Below are positions 44,393-55,930 of a stretch of DNA of 64,000 nt, one piece after another. Source of the stretch: Euglena gracilis (taxonomy: Eukaryota > Euglenida > Euglenophyceae > Euglenales). Positions within the stretch are counted from its first letter, which is position 1; every line of letters starts with the position of its first letter. The position numbers and the translations under genes were made by a program. Where the stretch lies: NCBI GenBank assembly GCA_039621445.1, contig CP154955.1, forward strand, positions 54,565,341 through 54,629,340. The letters are read 5' to 3'. The notes beneath the pieces were generated by a model. That model ran no database searches. It saw nothing but the letters and a program-made list of their open reading frames with translations, and was not told the origin of the DNA.

Positions 44393-44905
44393 TTAGTTGC
44401 ACTAAGGCGTGTCTGTTTATGGCCGGCGCTAACTTCGCTTCTGGCCCAGTTTGCAGGCCAGGGACCCCTTAAACCCCACCCCCCATTTAACCCCCCCCCC
44501 CCACTTATTAACTAACCCCCCCTCGGGCCTACCAACCAAACCGGGTCTTATACCCCCCCCCCCCCCCCCGGGAAGAAAAATGAAAACCGCCGGGGACGAT
44601 TCTTTCGGCCGCAAACCACGCACTTATTTTTTGGGCAGTTTTTTTTTATTCCGACTGTCATCAAAGGTGCCATTTTGACCAAATTTGCCAAAAAGTGCCA
44701 ATTTCAGGGGGTTTTGGGGTCATATTGGGGAGTCAGATTTTCACATACAATTCCGGGACCTGTAAACCCCCTTCGGCCGACCAACCAAACCGGATCCTAT
44801 AAACCCCGGGAGATTTATAAGTGGGGGGGTTTACCCCAGTGCTCTTGTGTTGCTCCTCCTGGCCGGTGGCCGGGTGAGCAACTCTGGTGTATTTCAACAC
44901 TGGGG
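44393..44905 (-). repeat. R110 copy interrupted by a TA-target element
   Basis: 44,393-44,472 is the 3' half of R110 on the minus strand and 44,832-44,905 its 5' half. Between them is a complete poly-C element. The join TTA...TTA shows the element went into the TA of the R110 sequence GGTGTAAGGGGTCC. Confidence 0.75.
44473..44831. mobile_element. TA-target element with a visible empty site
   Basis: Begins AACCCCACCCCCC and ends GTGGGGGGGTT; TA on both sides. Contains CTTATTAAC/TTATAAGTGG, CCGGGTCTTATACCC and CCGGATCCTATAAACC blocks, typical of the CTTATAACCC subfamily (also near 36,230). The uninterrupted R110 copies give the pre-insertion site. Confidence 0.8.
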
Positions 44906-45033
44906 GGGACATACCCCCCGGAACAACCTCCGGGGGGGGGGGGGTTCCTGCCTGCCCAGGCACTCCAGGGCACTCCAGGGCACTCCGGGGTCCACCCCTG
45001 GAGCGGGCCAAGTTTGGCGTGCTCCCTCCTCCA

Positions 45034-45101
45034 GCCCGACCTCCCGGACGTGGTGGTCGCCAAGCGCCTGGCGGCTGGCGTCTATGGACGGGCCACTGGC
45101 C
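45034..45101 (+). CDS. Exon reading PDLPDVVVAKRLAAGVYG
   Basis: Acceptor CCTCCTCCAG ends at 45,033. Frame PDLPDVVVAKRLAAGVYGRA is GC-ending at first; the donor is GTGTTT at 45,102 or earlier. Pattern L-P-D-V resembles AKLPDVMDF of the exon at 24,880. Confidence 0.5.
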
Positions 45102-45866
45102 GTGTTTGGGCATTTTTTTCCCCACTCTGCTTCCCCCACAGTGTTTCCTTTTTCACCCCTCCCTCACTTGTGGCCAGTCCCCCCCCCCCCAGGACCCTGT
45201 CCTGGGGGGGTCCTGGGGGGGTCCTCAGGGGGGCGCTGGGGGGGGGGGGGTCTTGGGGGGGTCCCGCAATCCTTGGCAAAATTTTTGCACCACAAGATGA
45301 GGTTATTTTGAAGACCGGGGGGGGGTCCGGGGGGGGGGCGGTAGCCCCCCCCCCCGGTAGCCAGCGCTGAAGGCGCCCGGAACTCCACGGTCAGTGGGTC
45401 CTGTGGGTGCCCCCCGGTGGGTCCTGGGGGGGGTCCTGGGGGGGGGGGGTCCTGGGGGGGTCCACATTCACATCCCCATGTACATCCCCACCAGAGGTTT
45501 CTGGGACCCGAGGGTCCTGGGGTCCGGACCCACCCACCACCCTGGGGGCATGTACGGGGGAGGGCAGGGCTGGGGGGGGGGCATTTTTGTGGGGATCCAG
45601 AAAAGAGAGGAAAGACAATGCTGTCCCATCTCCGTCTTGGTACCCCGGCCCCCTGGGGCTCCCCCGCAGAAAGGACAACACGCTCAGGCTCGAGCGGGGT
45701 CGGGGGATTGGTTTGGTTTTTTGGGTGGGCGGGCGATGGTTCAAGGACACTGGCAGACCCGACTTCCCCGCTGCCAACCTGTTTCCGCCGAGGAAGTCCA
45801 CCTCCCCCCCCCCATTCTCTCGGTGCAGTGTTGGCCCAGTGTGTTGGGGGAGTCGAATGTCCCCCA

Positions 45867-45953
45867 GCTCCGCCCACCAGGGCCCGGCGGCAAGGCGGTG
45901 GTGTTCGGCGGGTTCCACCACTGCCGCACGTTCCTCGCGAAGGCGAAGGCCCG
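45867..45953 (+). CDS. Exon reading GGKAVVFGGFHHCRTFLAK
   Basis: Acceptor TCCCCCAG ends at 45,866. Frame LRPPGPGGKAVVFGGFHHCR then TFLAKAKAR ends at a GTTGCC donor, like the exon at 21,021. Codons are GC-ending. Family unknown; the same donor hexamer may mark related introns. Confidence 0.55.
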
Positions 45954-46259
45954 GTTGCCCCCCCTCAGGCCCCATCCACTGCACCGCAATGTTCAAGGTT
46001 CACCGCAATTCTGCTCGCAGTATTATAACGTATACATGATTTTTACAACAGAGCACATAATTCTGGCGATCGCTTCGCCGAGGTTTGCGAAGTTGGGCCA
46101 GAAGTGTGACACATTCGCAGTAGGTGCGGAAAGGGTTGCATGGTTTGCATTTTTCTCTGCCACCCAAATTATCACGAAAGGATGGAGTTTTGATCTTCTT
46201 TCCATCTTGTGCTGCTGCGCTACCGGCATCGGAGGGGGGTAATATTTGGCCAAGGGGGA

Positions 46260-46460
46260 TTTACACACACACACACAGTTATGTGTGTGAGTGTGAATAT
46301 ACGTGTGTGTCTGTGTGTGTGCTGTGTGTGTTTGTGTGGGGCTCCCTATCTCTCTCTCTCTCTCTCTTCTCTCTCTCTGTGTGTGCTCATGCGTTTGTGT
46401 GTGTGTGCACGCGCGCACGCGTACTTCTGAAACACACACACACACACGCACACACACACA
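46260..46460. repeat. CA/GT/CT microsatellite cluster
   Basis: CA repeats, GT repeats, (CT)n, GT and CA again; partly self-complementary. Confidence 0.9.
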
Positions 46461-46874
46461 TGAACAAACACGGAGTTTTTGAAATCCGGTATAGTTTTTG
46501 TGCACTGCAAAGAAGGGTTATATATGTTCATGTTCCTCTTCATTGGGAACAGAATCAACACTTATGAGACAAATTTTGGTTGGGCAGGGTAAAAGGGGCC
46601 AGAAAATGGGGGGAAAATATGGCACCACACCCCAAAGCAAAGCACCGCGCCACACCACACCACACACTGATTTGCACCCAATGAACTTGACCCCCCAATC
46701 AGTAATTGCAATACAATTTTGCATTTACTGGTTGAGTTTCCAAAATTGCAATACAGTTTTTCAAGCACAAAAGTTTGATTTTCCCAATCAAATACAAACC
46801 CACCCCAAAGATGAAATTTCTTGAAGGTTGTGAAATCCTGCCCAAATATAAATCCGGGGTTTATTTTTGGGGGG

Positions 46875-47142
<268 letters not shown>

Positions 47143-47205
47143 TTGGGTGGGTGGGTGGGTGTGTCTGCGTGCACAAGGTACACGGATTCACATGGATTCT
47201 GCCTG

Positions 47206-47313
47206 GCCCCGAGCCGCATCTTGGCGGTGGCCCCCCATGAGCCTTCCCTGGGCCCCCACCGGCAGGGCCTCCCCCTGACTCAGTTCGTGCTGCACCTCAC
47301 CGACACCTGGCCG
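47206..47313 (+). CDS. Exon reading GLPLTQFVLHLTDTW
   Basis: The frame LAPSRILAVAPHEPSLGPH then RQGLPLTQFVLHLTDTWP is fully GC-ending and stops at a GTGCTT donor at 47,314. The acceptor is unclear. Last recognisable exon before the retroelement island. Confidence 0.5.
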
Positions 47314-48600
47314 GTGCTTCCCCCATATCCCCCCCACCGCAGGCCTAATCAGGGCACCTCCCTGAGCCAGCGATTGTGCATATTTTTCCAGGATCCCCCC
47401 CAGATTTGACGGGCATGTTGCACTTTCAATGAAAACCAGTCAGCATCACCTATCCCAGGTTTGATAAAAACAGGGCGTTGCGTTACAGGGCGTGGGGGGG
47501 TCCAGACCCCCCCACTCAAACTTTCCTCTTGGCGCTTCACGCCGGATGTTTTTTTGCATTTTTGACAAATTTTTGCCCAAAAGTGCCAAAATGGCACTTT
47601 TGGCCATTGTGGAGGGCAAAAATTTGCGGCTCGGCGCTTTAAGCCGGGCCAAAAATCAGTACCCCAGATCCCCCCCCCACACACCGGAGAGGGGTCCGAC
47701 CCACCTCCCCCAACTGCCTTTATATTGAATCCTGACCTCCCCTACACAGGAGGTGCAGTGCAGAAACCCACGCTGTCCAAAAAAATGGCCCAAAATTGGA
47801 TTTCTGACCATTTTTCTTTGCAGTGTTATTATTTTTTTTTTCATTTTTTTCCCACGGCCCTGTCAATATGCCATTTTCGGACCATCGCTTGAAGAAACCC
47901 CTCACGCACCCAACAGTCGCTGGATTTACCACCTCAGTCCGTCCCCAAAAAGTGATGAACATGAAAGATATCCACCCAGAGGTCTTTAAATGTTTGCTGG
48001 TGTATTCCGTGTGGGTATCCAGGGACGCCCCGCAATCATCAGCCGTGCAACCGGTGACGTCCAGAGATGAATCCAACCGTGCCTGTGAAAAAGGTCAAAC
48101 GGCCACCACTTCGTTCCTCTGGCTTTTCGCGAACCCCTTCCTCTGCCAACTACTCACCCAGACGCAATGACGCAATCCATGTTCTTTTCTCTCAGCTTTC
48201 ACGAGCGAGAGCCCGACGTTGGCAAGCACGCATGAAATGACTGGCGTTATTGTGAGTGGGGCCAGGGATTTTAAGACCGGGGGTTCCTCATGGGGGTATC
48301 CGACCTACTTTTTGGGGTCAATTTGGGGGTCAAAAAAAACCGCCGCTTCACAACGAAAAAAACGGCCAAAATTGCCAAACCCCCGCCGGACCCACAAGGC
48401 CCTTAGGGGCACCCCTTATGAGGAGGGGGTCCGGCGAATTCATCCACCCTCCCCCCCCCAAGGGTCCAAACCGGACGTGTCTGGCAACTTTTTTTGGCCG
48501 TTTTTTTGGTTGCGTTTTGTTGGCTATTTTGCCAATTTGAGCAAATTTTGGCTTTTGGGGCACCCCTCGGCTGCTTTTAGCCATCTCTGGCCATTTTTTT
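47314..48600. other. Spacer, no gene assigned
   Basis: AT-rich arms with GGCGCTTCACGCCGG near 47,530 and GGCGCTTTAAGCCGGG near 47,632 show more hairpin elements. The frame 47,867-48,170 is open (VRPQKVMNMKDIHPEVFK) but has no recognised motif. Confidence 0.4.
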
Positions 48601-48633
48601 CATACTCCCTCGAAGAAAAACCGACCAGGGACG

Positions 48634-49570
48634 CACCGAGGGCGAAGCACAAAGACCTTGCGAGACCATGCCTTGGCGGTGCCGTTTGGATTGCTCGCTT
48701 CGATAGGCTGTGAGCCCCTGTCTAGTTCCCGTGGAGTAGGCTGATGACTTGGCCCCGACGTGGCGACTTGGTAGCTGCCATTTTTTGGGGGAATAAGATC
48801 AAACGCAAAGCGCTTTCAAATCCGTGGCCCCCGACTTTCTCGCAAAACGCTACTAAGGCCCTTGGGGGTGGGCTCACCAAATCTCACCTTACAAGAAGGA
48901 GTAGTAGCGACACCGCGGGCTCTGCACTTTGCCCTTGTGAAGCCACGCCTTGTTCGCCGGCGGTTTGCTGTGTGATTGTTTTCTGCGCTTGGTTAGGAGT
49001 CCCTGCTTAGTGCCATTTTTCGCCGCAGCTGGCTGATTCTTAATTTGCCCTTCGAAAACGAGAAGAAAGGAGCGTCAATATCTTATCAATTGGAAGAAGA
49101 AGAAGAAAGTCAAACAATCAACTCAAATTATCCAGAAAAAGACCCCGGTGCAGAAATCCAGGCAGAAATTGTTGAATTATCTGAAAGATTTCGATGAAAA
49201 ATGCAATTTCGAAGGTGAACAGCGCTGGAGAACCTCAAGAGGGAGCAGCAGAAGCAGCAGCGGCTGGACAACCTGACGGCGCGGGTCGACTGTGGCGAGC
49301 CGTGGCTGACCCTTCCCCAAAAGAAATTTTCCCAAAAGAAACTTCCACAACCCAAACCCCCCAAAGTGATGGCCACGGACCTTGGCAGACAGTGGAGTGT
49401 ACGTCCAAAGCTTTCCCTTTTCCCCTTTTTGGGACTTTCTGAAAAAGCCTTTCGCTTTCACCTTGGTGCGCAACCTACTTATGGTTGGGAAAAGTCTTTG
49501 GAGTAACAAAAAGTGGTTTTCCCCTTTTGTTCCCAATTCCCCAAGAGGCAAAGCACAAGACAAAGACTTC
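48634..49570 (+). mobile_element. Decayed DIRS-like element, 5' leader and ends
   Basis: 48,915-48,960 (GGGCTCTGCACTTTGCCC, later GCCGG) aligns with the inverted terminal repeat and following leader of the intact element at 59,630-59,675. 48,990-49,050 (CTGGCTGATTC, TGCCCTTCGA) aligns with its leader at 59,735-59,775. 49,194 then begins an ORF like its Gag-like start. CCAAGAGGCAAAGCACAAGA at 49,541 matches a site beyond the right repeat of the intact copy (63,830). GAGGGCGAAGCACAA at 48,638 is a further match. The middle, with RT and recombinase, is missing. Confidence 0.6.
49194..49442 (+). CDS. Truncated Gag-like ORF of the decayed DIRS element
   Basis: ATG at 49,194 gives MKNAISKVNSAGEPQEGAAE, an Ala/Gly-rich stretch, and SDGHGPWQTV, then ends at TGA 49,442. 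The intact element's frame from 59,874 has MKNEFQ, a long Ala/Gly run and NDGHGPWTTVV in the same order, so the two are homologous. Here the ORF stops after the conserved DGHGPW motif. Confidence 0.6.
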   Translation: MKNAISKVNSAGEPQEGAAEAAAAGQPDGAGRLWRAVADPSPKEIFPKETSTTQTPQSDGHGPWQTVECTSKAFPFPLFGTF

Positions 49571-50683
49571 AGAAGTTTCCTCTGAAGTCAAGTTCGGTTG
49601 TTTCGAGGGTTTTTCCCTCAGACAAAAACAAAGGTGAAACTTTGGGAGCTTGACAGTAAAGAATACCACCTGTGGGGGAAGGAGAGAAAAGTGCTGACGT
49701 GTCCAGGGGCAGATCCCAGAAGGGTCTCCACGATCTTACCAATTGTGGTTTCCACAGTGGTACGATCGTCACTGAACCCACTCTGCAGATATCCTACAGA
49801 GCTGGGACGTGCCTGGTACACATCCCCCTCCCAGGGCTACGCCCGATTTCCCTCATGGACCAGGGATTCCCAGTCCAGTCAGGATATCTGACGCTTCCCC
49901 GGTACTACTCCATTTGGTGTCTCTCCTTTCCGCACAGTGGCATCCACCCAAAGCCCAAAAACGCGCAAAAGGTTAGCCGCATTTCGGTACCTATTAGCCG
50001 TTTCGGCTTAGGTGGGGTGTGAAAAAGCCCACTGTGGGAAACGGGGCTGGCAGGTTTCCTGCCAAAGTATCCCATCCACCCACTTTGGGTGTGCCAAAGG
50101 CACGCGGGGTTGGTCAAGCGTATTCGCTGAAAACCCGAGGGGAGAGCTGTGGAAGAGGGGGCAGGCTCCTATCCTGGTCATACCCGGATAGGGCTCCTAG
50201 GCGGTCATATCCGCACTAGGAAACAAAAGCCTACTTACAGAACCGACTGCCGGCGACAGATTTGCGGGGTGGGGGGAAAGTAGGGAGGAGAGGGGGGGTT
50301 GGCTTAGGCCAAAACAGAATTTTTGCTGTCTGGCAGCCTTAACGGGCCTTAGGGCCAAAAGTGACAAGTTGGCCTATTATTACGGCGTGCGCGCTGTGTG
50401 CTGTGTGTCACTTAGCGGCTTGCCAGGTTTCCCGGCTGCCAAGGTCTTCACAGCAGCAGCTCTTTCACGACGTCATAAGAGGCGCTTACCTCCTGCAGAC
50501 GGTTTCCGTCCGCACGGCCAAGGGGGGGGGGCTCATTGATGCTTCCATCCAGAGCTCGTGACAGATCTGGGTTCATCCCAAGGCTGCTTAGCGGTTTCCG
50601 CTATCATTGTATACTCCTCCAGGGGTGTCCAGGCTCCATGAAGGCGATTACCTTACATGGGGTCTGGTAATGCCGTTTCGGCG
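49571..50683. other. Spacer or retroelement 3' region, no gene assigned
   Basis: No confident gene. The repeat GGTCATACCCGGATAGG/GGTCATATCCGCACTAGG near 50,175-50,220 and the lower density of poly-C runs suggest it belongs with the retroelement island, perhaps an untranslated 3' part or LTR of the minus-strand element, but the matching second LTR was not found. Confidence 0.35.
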
Positions 50684-53600
50684 TTATATCCTTTCCAACC
50701 GCCAATAATCATGGCGGGAGTCCAGGGGATCTTCCACCAGGACCATCTGGAATTGCGGTGGTGGTGGCCTGTCTACGAGCCAGGTTTCTGGCGATTCGTT
50801 GTCGAAGTCAGGTGCCACCCAGTCCCGAACCCATCCTTCGGGGACTGTGTGCTTGGTTGCACTCTCTCTTTCCGCGAGGAACCACCGCAGCTTCTCCCAG
50901 AATTTCCTGGGCAGCGTGGCTGGCCAGATGAAGTAGTTCATCCGTGGGTGATTGGCTGACACCTGCGGGGCATTCCCCGGGTGGGGGTCAATGGGCATGT
51001 GATGCGCACATTCCGCGCGGACTGTATTGGGTCGTAATACGGCCCCAACCCAGTCTTTCCAGGTCAACCCGTGGTTTTCGGGTGGCCATTGTGGCAGGCA
51101 CCAGCGACCGTTTTGGTCCTGGGTTTTAAACAGACGGAAAAGTATCTTTTCCCTGTCCGCTGTCTCCCGGAGGTAAGGTAATCTTACCCCTGCTTCCTCA
51201 GCAGCGAGGCGTATCGCCCCACTGTCTATCTGCCACCCACGGGCCATTCCCGTGTGGCGGTAGTCGTCAAGCTTGAGGTTGGAGTACTGGAAAAATATCT
51301 TGTACTTTTTGTGCAAGGTGGAGTATTCCTCCAGTGGCTTCTGAGCGTTTGGCACGATTGTGCGAACTGCGCCTTCCGCAGTTTGCCAGAAGGTACCTCG
51401 GAGGCAGTTGACGCAGAGCAGTGGTACATTCGTACCATCTCGCTCCGTGTAGTGAAAGTTGTGCTTGTGGGTCCAACTGTCCACGCACTTGGCGCATACC
51501 AAGGCGGCACAGTTGGGGACGTATGCATCCTTGTGGAACGACTTCCGATCCACAGGATTGCACACGTGGACGAGGGGTAATCCCAAGTCAGGTGCACTGT
51601 TGTACATCTTGTGGCAGACAGTGCAAATCCACACAAAACGGTCTTCCGTTGTTCTGTCGACGAGGAATTCCTCGCCGAATTATTGGGCCAAAACGCGTGG
51701 AGATCTGGAATTGTAATAATTCCAGGTTACGTCCTGGTCAAAGGACCATTTTCAGCCCTGACAGAACAGCGGCTCAGTCCATCGATTGAGACACTGATTT
51801 GTCCTCAATTTGTGGTCAATCATCATGTACCTGTTTTTCAGGTCATGAGTCTCAGGATCATCCTGAGTGATCGCGTTCCAGTCGATAATAACTTCGTCTT
51901 CCGAGGGTGTCTCAGCTGTGGAGGCGCGGGATTTTCCCTGCCCCTTTGGCTGAGGTTTCGGCTGTGAGGTTTTCCCATAGCCGGATGACGCGACGTGTGT
52001 GAATCCTTGTCCCGAGGTTGATCCCCGAGAAGAGTATGCAGCACCCTGGCTGCCAGCACCACCACCGCCTTTCGGTGGGGGCTGGTCACCAGATTTCGGT
52101 GTGGGTTTGCAAGGTGCGGCGCCCGACTTTGATTTGGCCGGGGCCTTCGGGCTTCCGGTTTCCGGAGTGTCCGATGGCCGCCTGTCGGCGTCGTGCTTGC
52201 TCGCCCAGGTGCGTGGTTACGCTTGGGACAGGGGTCTTTTCCCCGACACTGAGCGTCGTTGACCTTCAGCAGGGGTTCCCCGAGCTGAGGGTCGCCCTAC
52301 ACGTTCCTTCGCGGCACCCGTGGGTTTCCCAGGGGTAGCCGTGGGGGACGGTGTGGGTGCAGGCGTGGCAGGCGCACTTCGCGCTGGTTGAGCCTGTGGT
52401 GGAGGCTGTTTTTCAGGCGCCTGTGTCCGTGTGCGTTGACGCTTCTGTGCAGTGATTGTGGTTGTGCCCTGAGGTGCCGGTTCATCCCGTACCTCTGGTG
52501 GCACTGCTGGTGCTGGTACAGGTTCATTCTGTACTGGCACGGTGGGTGTTGTCTCCACTGCCATTGCTGTCTGTTCGCCTTCCGTCCGTGTCGCTTCCGA
52601 CACTGGCGGTGGCGCCGCCAGTGTGGGATGTTCATTCTCCACCATGGCTGCTGTGTCAGGTGTTTCTTCCGCTGGCTGGGCAGTTTCCGCCGCAGCTGTG
52701 GAAGAACTGGCCGCAGTGCCACGTGGAGTGACAACTGCGATCAGTGACCGCAGGCCACCAAGTACGCGTCCGCCCAGCGAGGTGCGCCGCTCAGGTCCTT
52801 CTCCTGAAGTGGGCTCCTCCGCTGGCTCCTCTATCGACGGGGCTTCCCCGGGAACAGGGAGCTTGAGGTGTAATACCTCAGGCGTGTGGGGTACTGTCTC
52901 CGGTGGGTTTTCCCGCGTAGGGGTTGGTACGCCTGTCGTACTCAGTGAAGTTGGTGACAGTGGTACAGGTGTCATTTCACCTGCCGGCGATCCTCGGCGC
53001 TGGGCAGTTTCTGCCACAGTGTCCAGCATCTCTACAGATGGGCTACGGGTTTCCCGTGCCGGAGGTTCCGCTGGCTGAGGTTCATCCTCGGCCATGGGGA
53101 CCGCTTCCTCCTCTTCCTCCGCTTCCGGAGGGGATTCGGTTGTCTGTAGCTGAGCTGCAGAACGCGGATATTTTCCGCTCCTGTAGCACCCTTGTGCATC
53201 TGCCAGGCGGTAAAAGCTTATTCTTTCACTCCTGTCAGAGTTGGGGTACGGGGGCGGCCATGACGCTCTTACCCAGCTTCCGGGTAGAGGTTCTGGCTCG
53301 TCCTCGTTGATCAAGCAGAGGTCTTCCCACTGCGACCGACGGTTCCAGCCCATGCCATATTCTCCTGTGTCTTCCAGGAAAGCAGGTAACGGCAGGGCAT
53401 AGCGAGGCTGACTTACCTCGCGTGCCGCGAAAAAGGCCTCGAAGTCCTCCCAGATCAGGATATTCCCGAACTGGGTGTCCAGGTGCTCCCGGAGACCGAT
53501 TTCGGCCTCCTGCCAGTCCGGCCGCAGGTTCATCCTGCGTCGGTCTGGGTCATTCGGTCTGGCGTCCACCTCGATGTATCCCCGAGGTAGCCACTTCCTG

Positions 53601-54217
53601 TGGATATCCACATCAGTGGTCATGTATTCCAGGAAATACATATAAACCTCCAGGACGTAGGTAATCCGCGCCCTGTGCCAGTATTGTTGCAGCAGAAATA
53701 TTTTCTGCGGGTGGTGTTTCAGCACCTTTCGGTCTTGCGTTCCGATCCGTGGATTCCGGCACTGATGCAGGAGAAAACTCCTGGTCGGTTGGCTGCCGGC
53801 ATTCTCGGCAGTCGGAGGCGGTTTTCCGCGTTCTCCGAAACCCCAGAAGTCTACAATGTGTACTTCTTTGCAAAACTGGCATTCCAGTTTGTACCGCTGG
53901 GGGTACGCGAGGTCGACGTCCAGAACCTTGAACAGCGTGCCATACATGCTGTCCAAGTGATTTGCAAATTGCATGTGAACATTACCGCGGCCTGCGCCTG
54001 GAGTTTCTCCGGAACGGGGTAAATACTTCCACTGGATTTCCAGTGCTCCGACGGAATACATGTGCGTGAAGATTTCCTTCAACTGTGCTACGAACGTTTC
54101 GTCGTCGGCACATGTATTCATACAGTCGATGTACGTCAGACCGTTTCGGTCGGTAAAAATGCCGAAGTTCTGGCAGGGGTATCCCAACCAGAACCACAGC
54201 TCCCAGAAACCAGACAT
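50684..54217 (-). pseudogene. Retroelement ORF, middle and C-terminal parts, with three stops
   Basis: One minus-strand frame runs from 54,217 to 50,684, broken by TAA (52,217-52,219), TGA (51,752-51,754) and TAA (51,680-51,682); between the stops the peptide stays protein-like (for example SEDEVIIDWNAITQDDPETH). The first part has CQFC...C and acidic aromatic sequence, then a long Pro/Thr/Glu/Ala-rich linker (about residues 330-650). After the stops comes a cysteine-rich domain: CTVC, CAKC, CVNC with histidines, a likely zinc site. I do not recognise the protein. It continues the ORF at 54,136-55,770 after a frameshift near 54,230. Confidence 0.55.
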
Positions 54218-55770
54218 CCGGTCCAGGACGACTTCATCTGAATGAGGTATCCCTCAAACCGATGAAGTTCGACACTGTAGAAAGATCGTTTGCAGTGATC
54301 GTACATACGATCCTGCATCACTTCGAGCACCGCTTCCGGTGGTCGGTGGATCACGTTGCTTGCACGTGTATACTTTTGGATATCCTCGTCAATTTTCGAC
54401 CAGATGTCCTCAAAGTAATCGAATACCACCGCAACGTCATAATCCTTCTTTTTCGAAGGTTCGGCGGCTTTTCCGCCTTTTCCTGCTGGGGGTCCGGCAG
54501 ATTTTGTGCCTTTGCCTGGAGCTGGCCATGCGGCTTTTCCGCCTCTGCCAGGTGGGGCTTTCCCACCTTTCTCCTGGCCTTTTCCTTTCCCCTTACCCTT
54601 GCCTTTCCCTTTACTCTTACCCTTTGTGTTAGACAGCCATTCGAATGTCGCCCAGTATTCCCAGTATTCTGCATCTTCCGCAGTATATACCGGGTAAGTC
54701 ACGGATTCCGTGCAGGGCGTCCGAGCAAATTCCTGCTCAGCGTCACCACGACTCGAGTGAACCGGTGCGACTGGGGGTGGTCGGGTTTCCCGACGCGCCC
54801 GTTCTGCCGTCACATCTGGCGCTGGTGAAGCTTCCTCGTCAGCGTCGACGTGCATCGCCGCGGGCGGATTTTCCGACCTCGGCAAGCGGCGCTGTGGCTG
54901 CGGCGTCAAATTTTCCGGGCCGCGGTCACGCTTGCCAGCGGCAGAGCTTGTGGGTCGTGCCGGTGGCGCTTCCGCCACAGCAACATCCCGCTGTCGCGCT
55001 GGTTGACTGGGTCGTGATGGAGCTGGGACTCCAGTGACAGCCGACACAGCAGCATCATAATGCTGGCGCTCTTCCATCGTCATTTCCGCCCGGGCAGGGT
55101 ATCCCTGGCCGGCGGAATCAGGGGGTTGACGTGCTATTTGTCTCTGGATCGTCACAGCATCTTCATACTGTTGACGCTCCTCCTCGGTATCGAACGGACG
55201 ACCAGTCCACGGGTTGAGGGGTTCATCCCGTACCTGTGGAACCGGTGCCGCACGAGGCGCTGCCGCGGCTTCCCGCGGGCGGGCCCTCCGGGCACTATCA
55301 GACGTCGCGGGAGGGTTTCCTTCCGCGTGGCGTATTTGCATAGGGTCAGGTATGGTAGGGTGGGGTTGAGGTGGATACACGTACTGTCCTCGTGGCACTG
55401 GTGCCTCCTGGGGATAATCCCCAGAGACGGTGTACTGAGACACATGCTCCTGTGCGGGATGATCCTGCCAGGGCATGCGCTCAGGGGACCGAAAAATGCT
55501 TTCTTTCACACGTGGGTGTTCACTCCGGATAGGTGCTTCCCCTGTCTCTTCCTCGGGTAATTTGGGGGAGTGAGCACGAAAATGTGCAGTGTAAGTGCCA
55601 ACTGGTGGTACTTGCCGTGCTACCTGTGGCGGGACTTCCACGCCCAGGTCACGCATGGTAATGTCCGCCGCGAATCCCGACGAGTCCGGGTCGGTGTAAT
55701 ACACCAGACCGGTCATCATCGCCTGGGCGCACATACACCACAGGGCTGGAGGGGTGTTCGCGATGGTCAA
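54136..55770 (-). pseudogene. Retroelement ORF, N-terminal part with Lys-Gly run
   Basis: Minus-strand frame with Pro/Arg/Glu-rich low-complexity sequence, short repeats (EERQQYEDAV, EERQHYDAAV), then NTKGKSKGKGKGKGKGKG and KGGKAAWPAPGKGTKSAG, and a folded-looking end DRMYDHCKRSFYSVELHRFE. The basic Gly/Lys region suggests nucleic-acid binding. The frame passes to that of the next part near 54,230. Upstream it is closed by TGA 15 bases before 55,770; the original N-terminus appears to lie in the inverted block at 58,197-58,368. Probably a structural (Gag-like) or third ORF of the element. Confidence 0.55.
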
Positions 55771-55930
55771 ATTTGACGACAGTGGTCATCCTACAACACC
55801 TGTGTGAGGTGGTCTGGTACCGGGTTTGCGCTCATACGCATCACCTGGTTCATCGTCTCCGCCGTGCGGTGGATCATCACACCCGCATACGGTGGGAGGC
55901 GACGAGAGCCTGATGGCTGAGATGGCCGCG

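Noticed and set aside
50684-52219. Stop-codon reassignment to explain in-frame TAA/TGA
   Set aside because: Other frames here end sensibly at TAA, TGA and TAG, and the neighbouring pol is clearly decayed, so mutation is simpler.
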